Shown one piece after another: positions 1 through 9,801 of a DNA stretch of 64,000 nt. The stretch comes from Mesorhizobium sp. ORS 3359 (GTDB lineage Bacteria; Pseudomonadota; Alphaproteobacteria; Rhizobiales; Rhizobiaceae). The notes under the pieces are model-generated. The model searched no databases. It was not told the DNA's origin and worked only from the letters and a program-made list of their open reading frames with translations. The stretch's first letter is position 1. Every line of letters begins with the position of its first letter. The stretch spans positions 62,001-126,000 of the forward strand of contig CCNC01000143.1 of NCBI GenBank assembly GCA_000824845.1, in the 5' to 3' direction. The position numbers and the translations under genes were made by a program.

Positions 1-58
1 CGAACGGCCGGTCCCGCAATAGCTCGACGATCTGACGCTGGCGGCCGGAGTCGCTCAA
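1..58 (-). CDS. DeoR-family-like transcriptional regulator, N-terminal fragment
   Basis: Only the first 19 codons are inside the window; the gene runs off the left edge. A TTG start at 58 is preceded by a strong GGGAGG ribosome site with an A-rich spacer at about 59-71. The peptide begins MSDSGRQRQIVELL, which resembles the start of the winged-helix domain of DeoR-family sugar regulators. It diverges from the aldolase-kinase-phosphatase operon that begins at 252, as expected for a local sugar-phosphate-responsive regulator. The family call rests on a very short sequence, so another helix-turn-helix class is possible. Confidence 0.5.
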   Translation of the reverse strand, partial: MSDSGRQRQIVELLRDRPF

Positions 59-251
59 TTTTTTCCTCCCGACAATGCCATTTGCACGGCAATTGGTGCA
101 ACTTACTCAACATCGGGCGGATTGCAAGTCAGTTTTGATGATAGTAGATCACAGTTGACGTAGCTCGCTCGCATCTGCGATATCAGCACCAATCATTCTC
201 CCTTGACGGGAGATCGTGCGAGACCGACCGAGCCGTTGGAGGAAGATCGCC

Positions 252-1292
252 ATGGCGACCACAGTTGATGCGCAGGAGCTGGCTGCCTTGCGGGCGCTTT
301 CGGCCGCCATCGGCGCCGATCCGCACCTGACCCAGGCAGCAGGCGGCAACACATCGCTGAAGGCAGGCGACACACTGTGGATCAAGGCGTCCGGCACATG
401 GCTGAAGGACGCGCTGACCGACGACATCATGGTGCCGGTGGCAATGGGTCCGCTCATCGAGGCGGTGAAACGACGCGATCCGAGCGCCGACAAGCCTCAG
501 GCCTTCGCCATCGATGCCCTCAATCCGCGCGGCCTGCGGCCATCGATCGAGACCACCGTGCATGCGCTGATGTCGCAACGGGTCGTGCTGCATGTCCACT
601 GCGTCGAGACGATCTCACTTGCCGTCCAGGCCGATTGCGAGGCCGAAGCCGGGCGGCGTCTTCAGGGGATCGCTTGGGCGTATGTCCCCTATCGCCGGCC
701 GGGCCTGCCGCTTGCCCAGGGCATTGCCGAACGCCTCCGGCCGGGGGTCGACGTGCTGATCCTCGGCAATCACGGCCTGGTCGTCGCGGCGGAGACGGTG
801 GTCGACGCGGAGCGTCTGCTGCATCGGGTAAGATCGCTCCTGGCCCGCCCGGCGCGGCAGACGACGGCCCCGGATATCGCGGCGCTGACGGCGCTTGCCG
901 GCGGCAGCGGATACCGATTGCCGGCGGATGTCGAGGCGCATGCGGTGGCGATCGACCCGGACAGCTGCCGCATCGCAGAAGCCGGCAGCCTCTACCCGGA
1001 CCATGTCATCTTCCTTGGCCGGGGCTCCGTGGTGGCAAGGCCCGGCGAGCGGGTGGCCGACGTCGCCGCCCGGCTGGGCGCAAACCCTGTCGCGGTGCTC
1101 TTTCCGGACGCCGGCGTGCTGATGCGCGGCGACGCCAGCTCCGGCGCTGACGCCATGCAGCGCTGCCTCACCGACGTGACCGCCCGTATCGACATCACGG
1201 CGCGATTGAACTATCTCACCGCCGCCGAGAATGACGAGCTGGTCAACTGGGATGCCGAGCAGTATCGCCAGAAACTCAACGCCGCGGGTTAG
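252..1292 (+). CDS. class II aldolase/adducin family protein
   Basis: This is a 346-residue protein whose N-terminal two thirds is a class II aldolase/adducin domain. The motif AGGNTS near residue 33 is the phosphate-binding loop of the fold, the HVHC segment near residue 117 carries the paired metal-ligand histidines, and NHGLVVAA near residue 175 holds the third histidine. The family includes fuculose- and rhamnulose-1-phosphate aldolases and epimerases using Zn. A C-terminal extension of roughly 130 residues is longer than in simple FucA. ATG at 252 is chosen because GGAGGAAG lies 7-8 bases upstream; an in-frame start at 216 lacks such a site. The kinase gene follows after 4 bases, so the pair probably phosphorylates and cleaves (or epimerises) one sugar. 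The substrate cannot be read from sequence. Confidence 0.85.
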   Translation: MATTVDAQELAALRALSAAIGADPHLTQAAGGNTSLKAGDTLWIKASGTWLKDALTDDIMVPVAMGPLIEAVKRRDPSADKPQAFAIDALNPRGLRPSIETTVHALMSQRVVLHVHCVETISLAVQADCEAEAGRRLQGIAWAYVPYRRPGLPLAQGIAERLRPGVDVLILGNHGLVVAAETVVDAERLLHRVRSLLARPARQTTAPDIAALTALAGGSGYRLPADVEAHAVAIDPDSCRIAEAGSLYPDHVIFLGRGSVVARPGERVADVAARLGANPVAVLFPDAGVLMRGDASSGADAMQRCLTDVTARIDITARLNYLTAAENDELVNWDAEQYRQKLNAAG

Positions 1293-1296
1293 GTGA

Positions 1297-2571
1297 ATGG
1301 TGCCGCTCGCAGTAGGCATCGACATCGGCACGTCCGGGTCGCGCGCCGTCGCGATGCTTCCGGACTTCTCCATCGCCGCGACCGCCTCCGCGCCGCTCGA
1401 TCGCTTCGGCGCGAACGGCCGCGATCCTGCCGTCTGGTGGGCGGCGGTCGAGGCGACGCTGCAGGAGCTTTTCTCGCAAATCGACCGCGGAGCGGTGCGG
1501 ACAATCGCGGTGGACGGCACGTCCGGCACCCTGTTGCCGATCGACGGCGCCGGACGGCCGCTGGCCGAGCCGCTGATGTACAACGACAAGGTTCCGGATG
1601 CGGCCTTCATCGCGACGATCGATGGCGCGGCGCCGGTGGCGAGCGCCGCGCATGGGGCGACATCCGGTCTCGCCAAGGCGCTCTGGTTCCAGCGCCTGCC
1701 TGACATCCATGCCGTGCTGCACCAGGCCGACTGGATCTCTGGACAATTGTCCGGCCGCTTCGACGTCAGCGACGAGAACAACAGCCTGAAGACCGGCTAC
1801 GACGTCGAGGCGCGCCGCTGGCCGGAATGGATCGCGGCGACCGGCATGCGCATGGAGCTTCTGCCCGTCGTCGTTAGGCCGGGGAACGTGACCGGCAGGC
1901 TCACGGCAGCCGCCGCCGACCTGTTCGGCCTGCCGCGCGACGTCGCGGTGGTTGCCGGCACCACGGATGGGTGTGCCTCGTTCCTGGCAACGGGCGCGGC
2001 GGCCGCCGGCGACGGTGTGACCGCGCTCGGATCGTCGCTGACCATCAAGATCCTGTCCGACCGGCCGATCTTTGCCCCGCGCTACGGCATCTACAGCCAT
2101 CGGCTCGGCGACGCCTGGCTGGCCGGCGGCGCGTCGAACACCGGCGGCAAGGTGCTGGCGCTGCATTTTTCGCTCGCGCGCATCGTCGAGCTCAGCGCGA
2201 CGATCGATCCCGCGACGGAGACCGGCCTCGACTATTATCCGCTCGGCTCGCCCGGCGAGCGCTTTCCCATTGCCGATCCGGCGCTGCCGCCGCGGCTTCT
2301 GCCCCGGCCGCAATCCGACGCCGACTATCTGAAGGCGATGCTGGAAGGGATCGCCGCCATCGAGGCGCTGGGCTACCGGAGGCTTGCCGAACTCGGCGCA
2401 CCCCGGCTGACATCGGTGCGCAGCGTCGGCGGCGGCGCCGCCAATGCCGCCTGGACCGCGATCCGGCAACGAAAGCTCGCCGTCGAATTCCGGCCTGCGC
2501 TGTCAGACGAGGCAGCGGCAGGCACGGCACGGCTGGCGCTCAAGGGTGCAAGCGAAGCGGGGCTGCTGTGA
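1297..2571 (+). CDS. FGGY-family carbohydrate kinase
   Basis: This 424-residue sugar kinase has the actin-like ATPase fold in two halves. The N-terminal phosphate-1 motif is GIDIGTSGSR (residues 7-16), VDGTSGTLLP near residue 71 matches the second conserved strand, and the C-terminal adenosine segment RSVGGGAANAAW lies near residue 373. This pattern fits the FGGY family of xylulose, ribulose and fuculose kinases. It is slightly shorter than typical xylulokinases (about 480-500). It lies between the class II aldolase (4-base gap) and the HAD phosphatase, whose GTG start overlaps its stop (GTGA). It is likely a ketose or sugar-acid kinase feeding the aldolase. The precise sugar is unknown. Confidence 0.88.
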   Translation: MVPLAVGIDIGTSGSRAVAMLPDFSIAATASAPLDRFGANGRDPAVWWAAVEATLQELFSQIDRGAVRTIAVDGTSGTLLPIDGAGRPLAEPLMYNDKVPDAAFIATIDGAAPVASAAHGATSGLAKALWFQRLPDIHAVLHQADWISGQLSGRFDVSDENNSLKTGYDVEARRWPEWIAATGMRMELLPVVVRPGNVTGRLTAAAADLFGLPRDVAVVAGTTDGCASFLATGAAAAGDGVTALGSSLTIKILSDRPIFAPRYGIYSHRLGDAWLAGGASNTGGKVLALHFSLARIVELSATIDPATETGLDYYPLGSPGERFPIADPALPPRLLPRPQSDADYLKAMLEGIAAIEALGYRRLAELGAPRLTSVRSVGGGAANAAWTAIRQRKLAVEFRPALSDEAAAGTARLALKGASEAGLL

Positions 2572-3419
2572 GCGCGAAGCACGCCATGCATCTCGACGGG
2601 CTCGCAGCGCTTGCCGAGCGCTACGACGTATTCCTGCTCGACCAGTTCGGCGTGCTGCATGACGGGCGGCAGCCCTATCCCGGCGCGGTCGAAGCGCTGT
2701 CGGCGCTGAAGCGGGCCGGCAAGACGGTGGCGCTGATCTCGAATTCCGGCAAGCGGGCGGAGCCCAATGAAAGACGGCTGCTGAAGCTTGGTTTCGAGGC
2801 GGGAAGCTGGGACCATTTCGTCTCATCCGGCGAAGTGGCCTGGCGCATCTTCACGGACATGGCGCGCGAAGGCGCGCTGCGTCCCGGCACAAGATGCCTG
2901 CTGATCAGCCGCGACGGCGACCGCTCGGCGATAGAGGGCCTGCCGCTTGTTTTGACCGAGCGCGGCGACGACGCCGAACTGGTGCTGATCGCGGCCAGCG
3001 AAGGCGACCGGTACGACCTCGATCACTACCGCGGGCTTCTCGGCCCGGCTGCGGCACGGCAGGTGCCGTGCTGCTGCACCAACCCGGATCGGATCATGCT
3101 GACCGCGGTCGGACAGCGCTTCGGCGCCGGCGAGATCGCCGACCTTTACGAACGTCTCGGCGGCAGCGTCACCCGTATCGGCAAACCCTATCCGGCGATC
3201 TACGAAGCGGCGCTGGCGCTTGCGCGAAATCCGGATCGTGGCGACGTGATCTGTGTCGGCGACAGTGTCGAGCACGACATCGCCGGCGGCCAAGCCGCCG
3301 GCGTGGCGACCGCGCTGGTTCTGTCCGGGATATTGGCCGACAGCGGCGACCTTGCCGGACTTCTCGACGAATTCAACGCGCATCCGGATTACATGCTGGA
3401 TGCGTTCCGGTGGCGCTGA
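2568..3419 (+). CDS. HAD superfamily IIA hydrolase (TIGR01459-like)
   Basis: This is a 283-residue sugar-phosphatase-like HAD protein. Motif I is DQFGVLHDG (residues 22-30), with the nucleophile Asp first; the usual second Asp is replaced by Gly-Val, as in the NagD-type IIA subfamily. Motif II is the Ser in ISNSGK near residue 60. The C-terminal GKPYPAIY and CVGDSVEHDIAG segments supply motif III Lys and the motif IV acidic pair. The GTG start overlaps the kinase stop codon as GTGA, so translation is probably coupled; a much longer in-frame reading upstream lies inside the kinase gene and was rejected. It may remove phosphate from an overflow sugar phosphate made by the adjacent kinase; that role is inferred. 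Confidence 0.85.
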   Translation: MSAKHAMHLDGLAALAERYDVFLLDQFGVLHDGRQPYPGAVEALSALKRAGKTVALISNSGKRAEPNERRLLKLGFEAGSWDHFVSSGEVAWRIFTDMAREGALRPGTRCLLISRDGDRSAIEGLPLVLTERGDDAELVLIAASEGDRYDLDHYRGLLGPAAARQVPCCCTNPDRIMLTAVGQRFGAGEIADLYERLGGSVTRIGKPYPAIYEAALALARNPDRGDVICVGDSVEHDIAGGQAAGVATALVLSGILADSGDLAGLLDEFNAHPDYMLDAFRWR

Positions 3420-4487
<1,068 letters not shown>

Positions 4488-4490
4488 CTT

Positions 4491-5339
4491 TTATCCTTTG
4501 ACCGCGCCGGCGGTGAGGCCGGTGACGAGATAGCGTTGCAGGAAAGCGAAGAAGACGCAGACCGGGATCAGCGCCAGGATGGAGGCCGCCATCATCTGCC
4601 CCCAGTCGACGGCGAATTTGCCGATGAAGGTGAGCAGGCCGACGGCAAAGGTCTTCTGCTCGTCGCTGGAGATCAGCATCAGCGCGAACAGCAGCTCGCT
4701 CCATGCGGCGGTGAAGACGAAGCCGAGCGTCGCTCCCATGCCGGGCAAGGTCAGCGGCACGATCACCCGGCGCATCGCCTGCGCGCGGGTGCAGCCGTCG
4801 ATCATCGCCGCTTCCTCGAGGTCCTTCGGGATGCCGTCGAAGAAGGACTGCATCAAGAAGGTGGCGAAGGCGGTGTTGAAGGCGGTGTAGATGATGATCA
4901 GGCCGATCAGGCTGTTGGTGAGACCGAGATCGCCCATGATGCGGTAGATCGGGGGAATGACCATGACCAGCGGGAAGGTCTGGGTGAGCAGCAACAGGAT
5001 CGCCAAGGTCGCCTTGCCGCGAAACGTGAAGCGCGACATGGCGTAGCCGGCGAGCGTTGCGATGACCGTCACAAGTGCGGCCGTCGACACCGAGACGATG
5101 ACACTGTTGAGGAAATAACGCGGGAAATCGGACGCCTCGAGCACGGTGTCGAAATTCTTCAGCGTCGTCTCAGACGGCCAGAATGTGATGCCTTCGGAAT
5201 AGAGCAGGCGCTCGGGCGTCACCGAAATCTTCAGCGTCCAGAAGATCGGAAACAGCGCGAAGATCACATAGGCCGCAATCGCGGCGTAGAGGCCGATGCC
5301 GCCAAAGATGCGCGAGGAGGTGGAGCGACCGGCAATCAT
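4491..5339 (-). CDS. CUT1 carbohydrate ABC transporter permease (MalG-like)
   Basis: This is a 282-residue inner-membrane permease of the binding-protein-dependent transport family. About six hydrophobic helices are visible, the first near residues 12-35. The EAA loop that docks on the ATPase reads EEAAMIDGCTRAQAMRRVIVP around residues 183-203 and carries the conserved Gly. The length and the terminal GLTAGAVKG match MalG-type subunits. Its ATG overlaps the last base of the upstream permease and the ATPase gene follows after 3 bases, so the three are co-transcribed. Confidence 0.92.
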   Translation of the reverse strand: MIAGRSTSSRIFGGIGLYAAIAAYVIFALFPIFWTLKISVTPERLLYSEGITFWPSETTLKNFDTVLEASDFPRYFLNSVIVSVSTAALVTVIATLAGYAMSRFTFRGKATLAILLLLTQTFPLVMVIPPIYRIMGDLGLTNSLIGLIIIYTAFNTAFATFLMQSFFDGIPKDLEEAAMIDGCTRAQAMRRVIVPLTLPGMGATLGFVFTAAWSELLFALMLISSDEQKTFAVGLLTFIGKFAVDWGQMMAASILALIPVCVFFAFLQRYLVTGLTAGAVKG

Positions 5340-6262
5340 CAGACGTGCCTCACCAGCGTGCGGCGGATGGCGATCAGGCCGATGGCGTAGGCGATGAGCA
5401 GCACCAGAAGCAGCACCGCGACCGCCGAGGCATAGCCCTTATCGAGCGACTTGAAGGCACTGACATAGATGTAGACCGGCACCGTGCTGGTCGACCCGGC
5501 CGGCCCGCCTTCGGTCATGACGAAGATCAGGTCGGCGAAGGTGGCGATCCAGATGGTGCGCAGCATGACCGTGATGACGATGGTGGGCGCCAGGAAGGGC
5601 AGCGTCACCTTGGTGAAGCGCTGCCAGGGCGAGGCGCCGTCGATGGCCGCGGCCTCATGCAATTCGGATGGGATCGACTTCAGCGCAGCGAGCAGCGTGA
5701 TGGCAAAGAAGGGGATGCCGAACCAGATGTTGGCGACGATCGGCCCCCACATGGCGGTGGCGGGGTCGGAGAGCACGTTGGTCGGTTCGGCCTTGAGGCC
5801 GAGTGCGAAGAGCCAATGCGGCAGCGGCCCGATGATCGGGTTGAACAGCCACGCCCAGGTGAGGCCCGAGAGAAAGGACGGCACCGCCCAGGGCAGGAAG
5901 ACGACAGCCTGCACGACCTTGCGGCCGTAGAAGGGCTTGTCGAGCAGCAGCGCCAGGCCCAGGCCAAGGAAGAACTGGAAGAACAGGCTGGCGACCGTCC
6001 ACCACAGCGTATTGATCAGCGCCTGTCCAAGCACCTGGTCGGAGAACATCGCCTGGTACTGGGCAAGGCCGACATATTGCGACTTGAAGGCGGAGAATTT
6101 GCGGAAGGAATAGCTGATGCCGATGATCAGCGGCACCAGAAGCACCAGGACCAAAAGCACGATAGCCGGCGAAAGATAGAGCCACGGTTCGATCGCGGCC
6201 TTGCTCAGCCGCTTCTTGCGCGGCGGGGCGGCGGATCGGATTTCGGACACTGCGTAGGTCAT
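5339..6262 (-). CDS. CUT1 sugar ABC transporter permease (MalF-like)
   Basis: This 307-residue permease begins with a positively charged cytoplasmic tail (PPRKKRLSK) followed by a first helix near residues 28-50 and five more. The EAA loop, HEAAAIDGASPWQRFTKV, lies near residues 214-231 and contacts the MalK-like subunit. It pairs with the MalG-like permease directly downstream (1-base overlap). It is separated from the upstream substrate-binding gene by about 280 bases holding palindromic repeats, a spacing often seen where the binding protein is made in excess over the membrane subunits. Confidence 0.92.
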   Translation of the reverse strand: MTYAVSEIRSAAPPRKKRLSKAAIEPWLYLSPAIVLLVLVLLVPLIIGISYSFRKFSAFKSQYVGLAQYQAMFSDQVLGQALINTLWWTVASLFFQFFLGLGLALLLDKPFYGRKVVQAVVFLPWAVPSFLSGLTWAWLFNPIIGPLPHWLFALGLKAEPTNVLSDPATAMWGPIVANIWFGIPFFAITLLAALKSIPSELHEAAAIDGASPWQRFTKVTLPFLAPTIVITVMLRTIWIATFADLIFVMTEGGPAGSTSTVPVYIYVSAFKSLDKGYASAVAVLLLVLLIAYAIGLIAIRRTLVRHV

Positions 6263-6310
6263 AAGTTTTGGCTCTACGGGGTGATAGGTGGATGCTGGCG
6301 TATGCGACAG

Positions 6311-6536
6311 CGCCCTTCTCCCCGTTCTACGGGGAGAAGATGCCGGCAGGCAGATGAGGGGCGGCGCCAGCTTTTCAGAACTCGGCGCTGCCCCTCATCC
6401 GTCACTTCGTGACACCTTCTCCCCGTAGAACGGGGAGAAGGAAAAAGAGGCGCGAACCACCTAGAAATGCTGGCGCCGCCCCTCATCCGGCCCTTCGGGC
6501 CACCTTCTCCCCGTTGAACGGGGAGAAGGAAAAAGC
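6311..6536. repeat. mosaic of palindromic intergenic repeats (RIME/RPE-like)
   Basis: Three copies of a 10-bp perfect stem, CTTCTCCCCG with CGGGGAGAAG around a 5-base loop, lie at 6315-6339, 6416-6440 and 6504-6528. The second and third are each preceded by CCTCATCC and a smaller hairpin (GTCACTTCGTGAC at 6401-6413 and GGCCCTTCGGGCC at 6489-6501). Such units are known as intergenic mosaic elements in rhizobia. They sit between the binding-protein gene and the first permease of one operon, so in RNA they would form stable hairpins that could protect the upstream message or attenuate the downstream genes. Confidence 0.85.
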
Positions 6537-6542
6537 CTGCGC

Positions 6543-7820
6543 CTACTTCTTGTTCTTGGCCAGCCAGTCCTGCTGCTCCTTCGTCAGGAACTTGGCCCAT
6601 TCGTCGGCCACGTCCTTGGCCGGCTTCTGGCCGAGCAGCACTTCCTGGAAGTTCTTGATCGCCACCTGGTCGACGAAGTTGCCGAGGTTTTCCAGATGGG
6701 TCGGCGGGGTCACCATTTCATATTTGGAGCTGTCGCTGAGCTCGGTGAACCAGCCCTTGAACTGCTCGGTCTTGAAGTGCGCGTCCTGGTCGGCGCCATT
6801 GTGGATCGGCACGACGCCGACTTCCTTGGCCCATTCCGGATTGTCCTTCGGCGACAGCAGTGTCGCCATCAGCTTCCACGCCTCGTCCTTGTGCTGGGAA
6901 TTGGCGAACATCGCCCAGCCGGCATAGCCCAGCGTCGGATAGGATTTGCCGCTCGGGCCCACCGGAAGCGGCGCGACGGCGAAGTCGTCGGCGCTCATCT
7001 TGTCGGCAATGCCGAGCAGCGCGTCGGGATCCTGGTTGAGCATGGCGCAGGTGCCGGAATAGAAACCGGTGACCGTCTCGTTGAAGCCCCAGCTGACGGC
7101 GTCCTTGGGCGCCAGGCCATTCTTGTACATATCGGCCAGCATCTGCAGGCCCTTGACCGAGCCTTCATCGTTGATAGTCGAGACACCGTCATCGGTGAAG
7201 TAGCCGCCCTTGCCGTCGGCAATGTTCATGAACATGTGCATGCCGTTGAAGGCGCCGGGGCCGCCGCGCAGGCAGTAGCCGTATTTGCCGGGGATGGCCG
7301 AGATCTTCTTGGAGAAGTCGACGAACTCGTCCAGCGTTGCCGGCGGCCGGTCGAGGCCGGCCTCCTTGAACAGCTTCTTGTTCCAGAACAGCGCGTTCAC
7401 ATAATAGCCATAGGGGATCATGAACTGGGTGTTGTTGACGGTCGAGCCGAACTGCTTGGCGCGGTCGCCCAGCGTCTTGGCGTCGTCCCACTTGGCCATG
7501 TAGGGGCCAAGATCCTCGAGCTGGCCGTTGTTGGCGTAAAGGCCCATCCAGCGCTCCGGCATCTCGACGACATCGGGCGTGTCGCCGGCCTGCACCATGG
7601 TGAGGAACTTCTCGAAGGCCTGGCCCCAGGGCAGCGAGACCACCTCCACCTTGATGCCCGGATTGGCGCTCTCGAATTCGGCGATCTGCTTCTTCAGGAA
7701 TTCGGTGCGCGGCGGGCTGGTGATGACTTCGACCAGCTTGATGGTGGTGTCGGCCATCGCGCCGCTGGCGGAAATCGCCAGGCCGGCCGCTGCGGCAAGC
7801 AGGAAGGTCAGTCTTTTCAT
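6543..7820 (-). CDS. CUT1 sugar ABC transporter substrate-binding protein
   Basis: This 425-residue periplasmic binding protein has a clear Sec signal peptide: MKRLTF followed by a hydrophobic stretch and cleavage after SASGAMA near residue 23. The mature part matches the extracellular solute-binding protein family 1 (ESPANPGIKVEVV-like start, GYAGWAMF near the C-terminal third). The start at 7820 is chosen because GGGAGTCC precedes it and the signal peptide begins there; an in-frame reading up to 8015 overlaps the neighbouring enzyme gene. It binds the substrate delivered to the permeases at 4491-6262. The ligand is unknown. Confidence 0.92.
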   Translation of the reverse strand: MKRLTFLLAAAAGLAISASGAMADTTIKLVEVITSPPRTEFLKKQIAEFESANPGIKVEVVSLPWGQAFEKFLTMVQAGDTPDVVEMPERWMGLYANNGQLEDLGPYMAKWDDAKTLGDRAKQFGSTVNNTQFMIPYGYYVNALFWNKKLFKEAGLDRPPATLDEFVDFSKKISAIPGKYGYCLRGGPGAFNGMHMFMNIADGKGGYFTDDGVSTINDEGSVKGLQMLADMYKNGLAPKDAVSWGFNETVTGFYSGTCAMLNQDPDALLGIADKMSADDFAVAPLPVGPSGKSYPTLGYAGWAMFANSQHKDEAWKLMATLLSPKDNPEWAKEVGVVPIHNGADQDAHFKTEQFKGWFTELSDSSKYEMVTPPTHLENLGNFVDQVAIKNFQEVLLGQKPAKDVADEWAKFLTKEQQDWLAKNKK

Positions 7821-7845
7821 GTTCAGGACTCCCATTTTCGATCCA

Positions 7846-9048
7846 TTATTTTTTTGACTTGTCGAAGGCCTGGGCGATGTCGGCCCAGAGATCCTCGACA
7901 TTTTCCAATCCGACATTGAAGCGGATGGTTCGGGGGCTGACGCCGAAGCGCGCCATCGAATTGATGCCCGGCGTCTGCTCGAGCGAGGCTTTTGCCGGCA
8001 CGACCAGGCTTTCATGGCCGCCCCAGCTGACGCCGATGCGGAACAACTTCAGCGCATCGACGAAGGCCGGGATGTCGACATCCTCGGTGACCTCGAAGGA
8101 GAACAGCCCGGCATAGCCGGCAAGCGTCTTCTTGCCGGGGTGGTTGGAATAGGCGGGGTGGTTGACGCGCTCGACCTTGCCATGCGCCTTCAGCCGCTCG
8201 GCGAGGGTGAGACCGCTCTTCATGTGGTGCGGCAGCCTCAACGGCAGCGTGCGCAGGCCGCGCAGCAACAGCCAGCCTTCGAAGGGCGACAGCTTGCCGC
8301 CGAGCTGCGAATAGGTCTGCTCGTTGATATGCTTGATGTGGGCGGCCGAACCCGCCACCACGCCGGCGACGGTGTCGCTGTGGCCGCTCAGATATTTCGA
8401 GGCCGAATGCAGCACCAGGTCGACGCCATGCGAGATCGGCTTCTGGAAGACGGGCGTCGCCCAGGAATTGTCGATGGTGGTGACGATGCCCTGTTCCTTC
8501 GCCAGGCGCGCCAGATGGGCAATATCCTGCAGCTCGAACATCATCGAGGTCGGGCTTTCGAGGTAGAGCAGCTTGGCGCCGGGAAGTGCCGCGGCGACCG
8601 CGTCGGGATCCGAGCCGTCGACATAGTCGACCTTAATATGGAGGCGCGGAAACAGGCGCTCGAAGAGGCGATAGGCATCGCCATAGCAGTTGCGCACGGC
8701 GACCATGCGCTCGCCGGCGCCGACGAAGGCGAGCACCGTGGCGCTGATGGCCGCCATGCCGCTGGAGAAGCCGCGCGCGGCTTCGGCGCCTTCGAGCGCC
8801 GCCACGCGCGCCTCGAACTCCATCACCGTCGGGTTGTCGCCACGCGAATAGATCGGCTGCTTCCTTCTGCCGGCGAAGGTGTCGGCCATGTCGGCGTAAT
8901 TGGCGAAGGTGAAGAGCGAGGTCTGGTAGATCGGCGGCACCACGGCGCCGCCGGGGAACGGATCATCATGCGCCAGCAGCGTCGCCGCCTCGCCGAGATA
9001 GTCGCTGGCCAGGGAGGCCGGGTCGAAGGTGTTGGGCTGCTCGTTCAT
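7846..9048 (-). CDS. PLP-dependent Cys/Met-metabolism family enzyme (cystathionine gamma-lyase-like)
   Basis: This 400-residue cytoplasmic enzyme belongs to the Cys/Met metabolism PLP family (fold type I). The PLP lysine is in HSASKYLSGHSD near residues 210-221, and the N-terminal YSRGDNPTVMEFE segment near residue 71 corresponds to the tyrosine-arginine phosphate-binding motif. Members do gamma- or beta-elimination or replacement on homocysteine, cysteine or homoserine esters. Its start overlaps the regulator stop by 4 bases and the binding-protein gene follows after 25 bases, so it is embedded in a sugar-transporter operon, which is unusual for cystathionine metabolism. A C-S lyase acting on a transported thio-conjugate is one possibility; this is inference. 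Confidence 0.85.
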   Translation of the reverse strand: MNEQPNTFDPASLASDYLGEAATLLAHDDPFPGGAVVPPIYQTSLFTFANYADMADTFAGRRKQPIYSRGDNPTVMEFEARVAALEGAEAARGFSSGMAAISATVLAFVGAGERMVAVRNCYGDAYRLFERLFPRLHIKVDYVDGSDPDAVAAALPGAKLLYLESPTSMMFELQDIAHLARLAKEQGIVTTIDNSWATPVFQKPISHGVDLVLHSASKYLSGHSDTVAGVVAGSAAHIKHINEQTYSQLGGKLSPFEGWLLLRGLRTLPLRLPHHMKSGLTLAERLKAHGKVERVNHPAYSNHPGKKTLAGYAGLFSFEVTEDVDIPAFVDALKLFRIGVSWGGHESLVVPAKASLEQTPGINSMARFGVSPRTIRFNVGLENVEDLWADIAQAFDKSKK

Positions 9049-9776
9049 CTGCGGTCCGAAAGTTTGAGATTGGCGGCGCCGCGCTTCAGATCGTCCTCGA
9101 CGGTGGCGATGAGCTTCAGCGCCTCGGCGCGGGCGCCCTCAGGGTCATGCGCGGCGATGCGCTCGAAAATGGTGCGGTGATAGGGAAAGCTGGCATGGCC
9201 GAAATCGCGCACGCCGAGCGGATGTTCCCAGAAGCGGTGGAACATCTCGTACATGGCGGCGATGATCTGCTCGAACAGCGGATTGCCCGAAGCACGGAAG
9301 ACCGCCTGGTGGAATTCCCAATCCTCGTCCGAGGACATGCCGGCGCGAGTCTGGAAGGCCTCTTCCATGAGGTCGAGCTTGCGCTCGATCTCGGCGAGCT
9401 CGGCCCTGCCGGCACGAATGGCGCAAAGGGCGGCCGCCTCCGCCTCCAGCGCGCGGCGGATCTCCAGCGTCGCCATCAGGCCGGCGAAATCATTGCCGCC
9501 GGCGAGCGTCAGCGGCATGTGCAGCATGTCGGGCGAGACGGCGGCCTTGAGATAGGTGCCCGAGCCCTGCCGCCGTTCGACAAGGCCGAGCCCCTCCCAG
9601 CGCGTCAGCGCCTCGCGCACCGTGTTGCGGCTCACCTTGAGGCGTTCGGCGAGGATGCGCTCCGTCGGCAGTTTTTCGCCCGGGCCAAGAGCCTCCTGCC
9701 GCACGAACCCCGCCAACGCTTTCAGCACCGCGTCATCGCGGGCCGTCGTCTGGATCGGGGGCAAAAGATCGGTCAA
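9045..9776 (-). CDS. FadR/GntR-family transcriptional regulator (FCD domain)
   Basis: This 243-residue regulator has an N-terminal winged helix with LPTERILAERLKVSRNTVREAL near residues 40-61 and a C-terminal all-helical FCD effector domain. The FCD domain keeps the acidic and histidine positions that bind metal and carboxylate ligands in this family (DWEFHQAVF near residue 157, HRTIFERIAAHDP near 205). It is the first gene of the minus-strand operon with the PLP enzyme and sugar transporter. A site matching the FadR-family operator consensus (T-N-G-T-N3-A-C-N-A) is found 26 bases before its start, suggesting autoregulation. Confidence 0.9.
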   Translation of the reverse strand: MTDLLPPIQTTARDDAVLKALAGFVRQEALGPGEKLPTERILAERLKVSRNTVREALTRWEGLGLVERRQGSGTYLKAAVSPDMLHMPLTLAGGNDFAGLMATLEIRRALEAEAAALCAIRAGRAELAEIERKLDLMEEAFQTRAGMSSDEDWEFHQAVFRASGNPLFEQIIAAMYEMFHRFWEHPLGVRDFGHASFPYHRTIFERIAAHDPEGARAEALKLIATVEDDLKRGAANLKLSDRR

Positions 9777-9801
9777 GCAGGCTGCGCCTAAAGTGGCTCA
9801 A

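Noticed and set aside
6311..6536. CRISPR array
   Set aside because: The repeats are palindromic mosaics with irregular spacing and no unique spacers of constant length.
7821..8015. N-terminal extension of the sugar-binding protein
   Set aside because: It overlaps the PLP enzyme gene and would hide the signal peptide; the ribosome site supports ATG at 7820.
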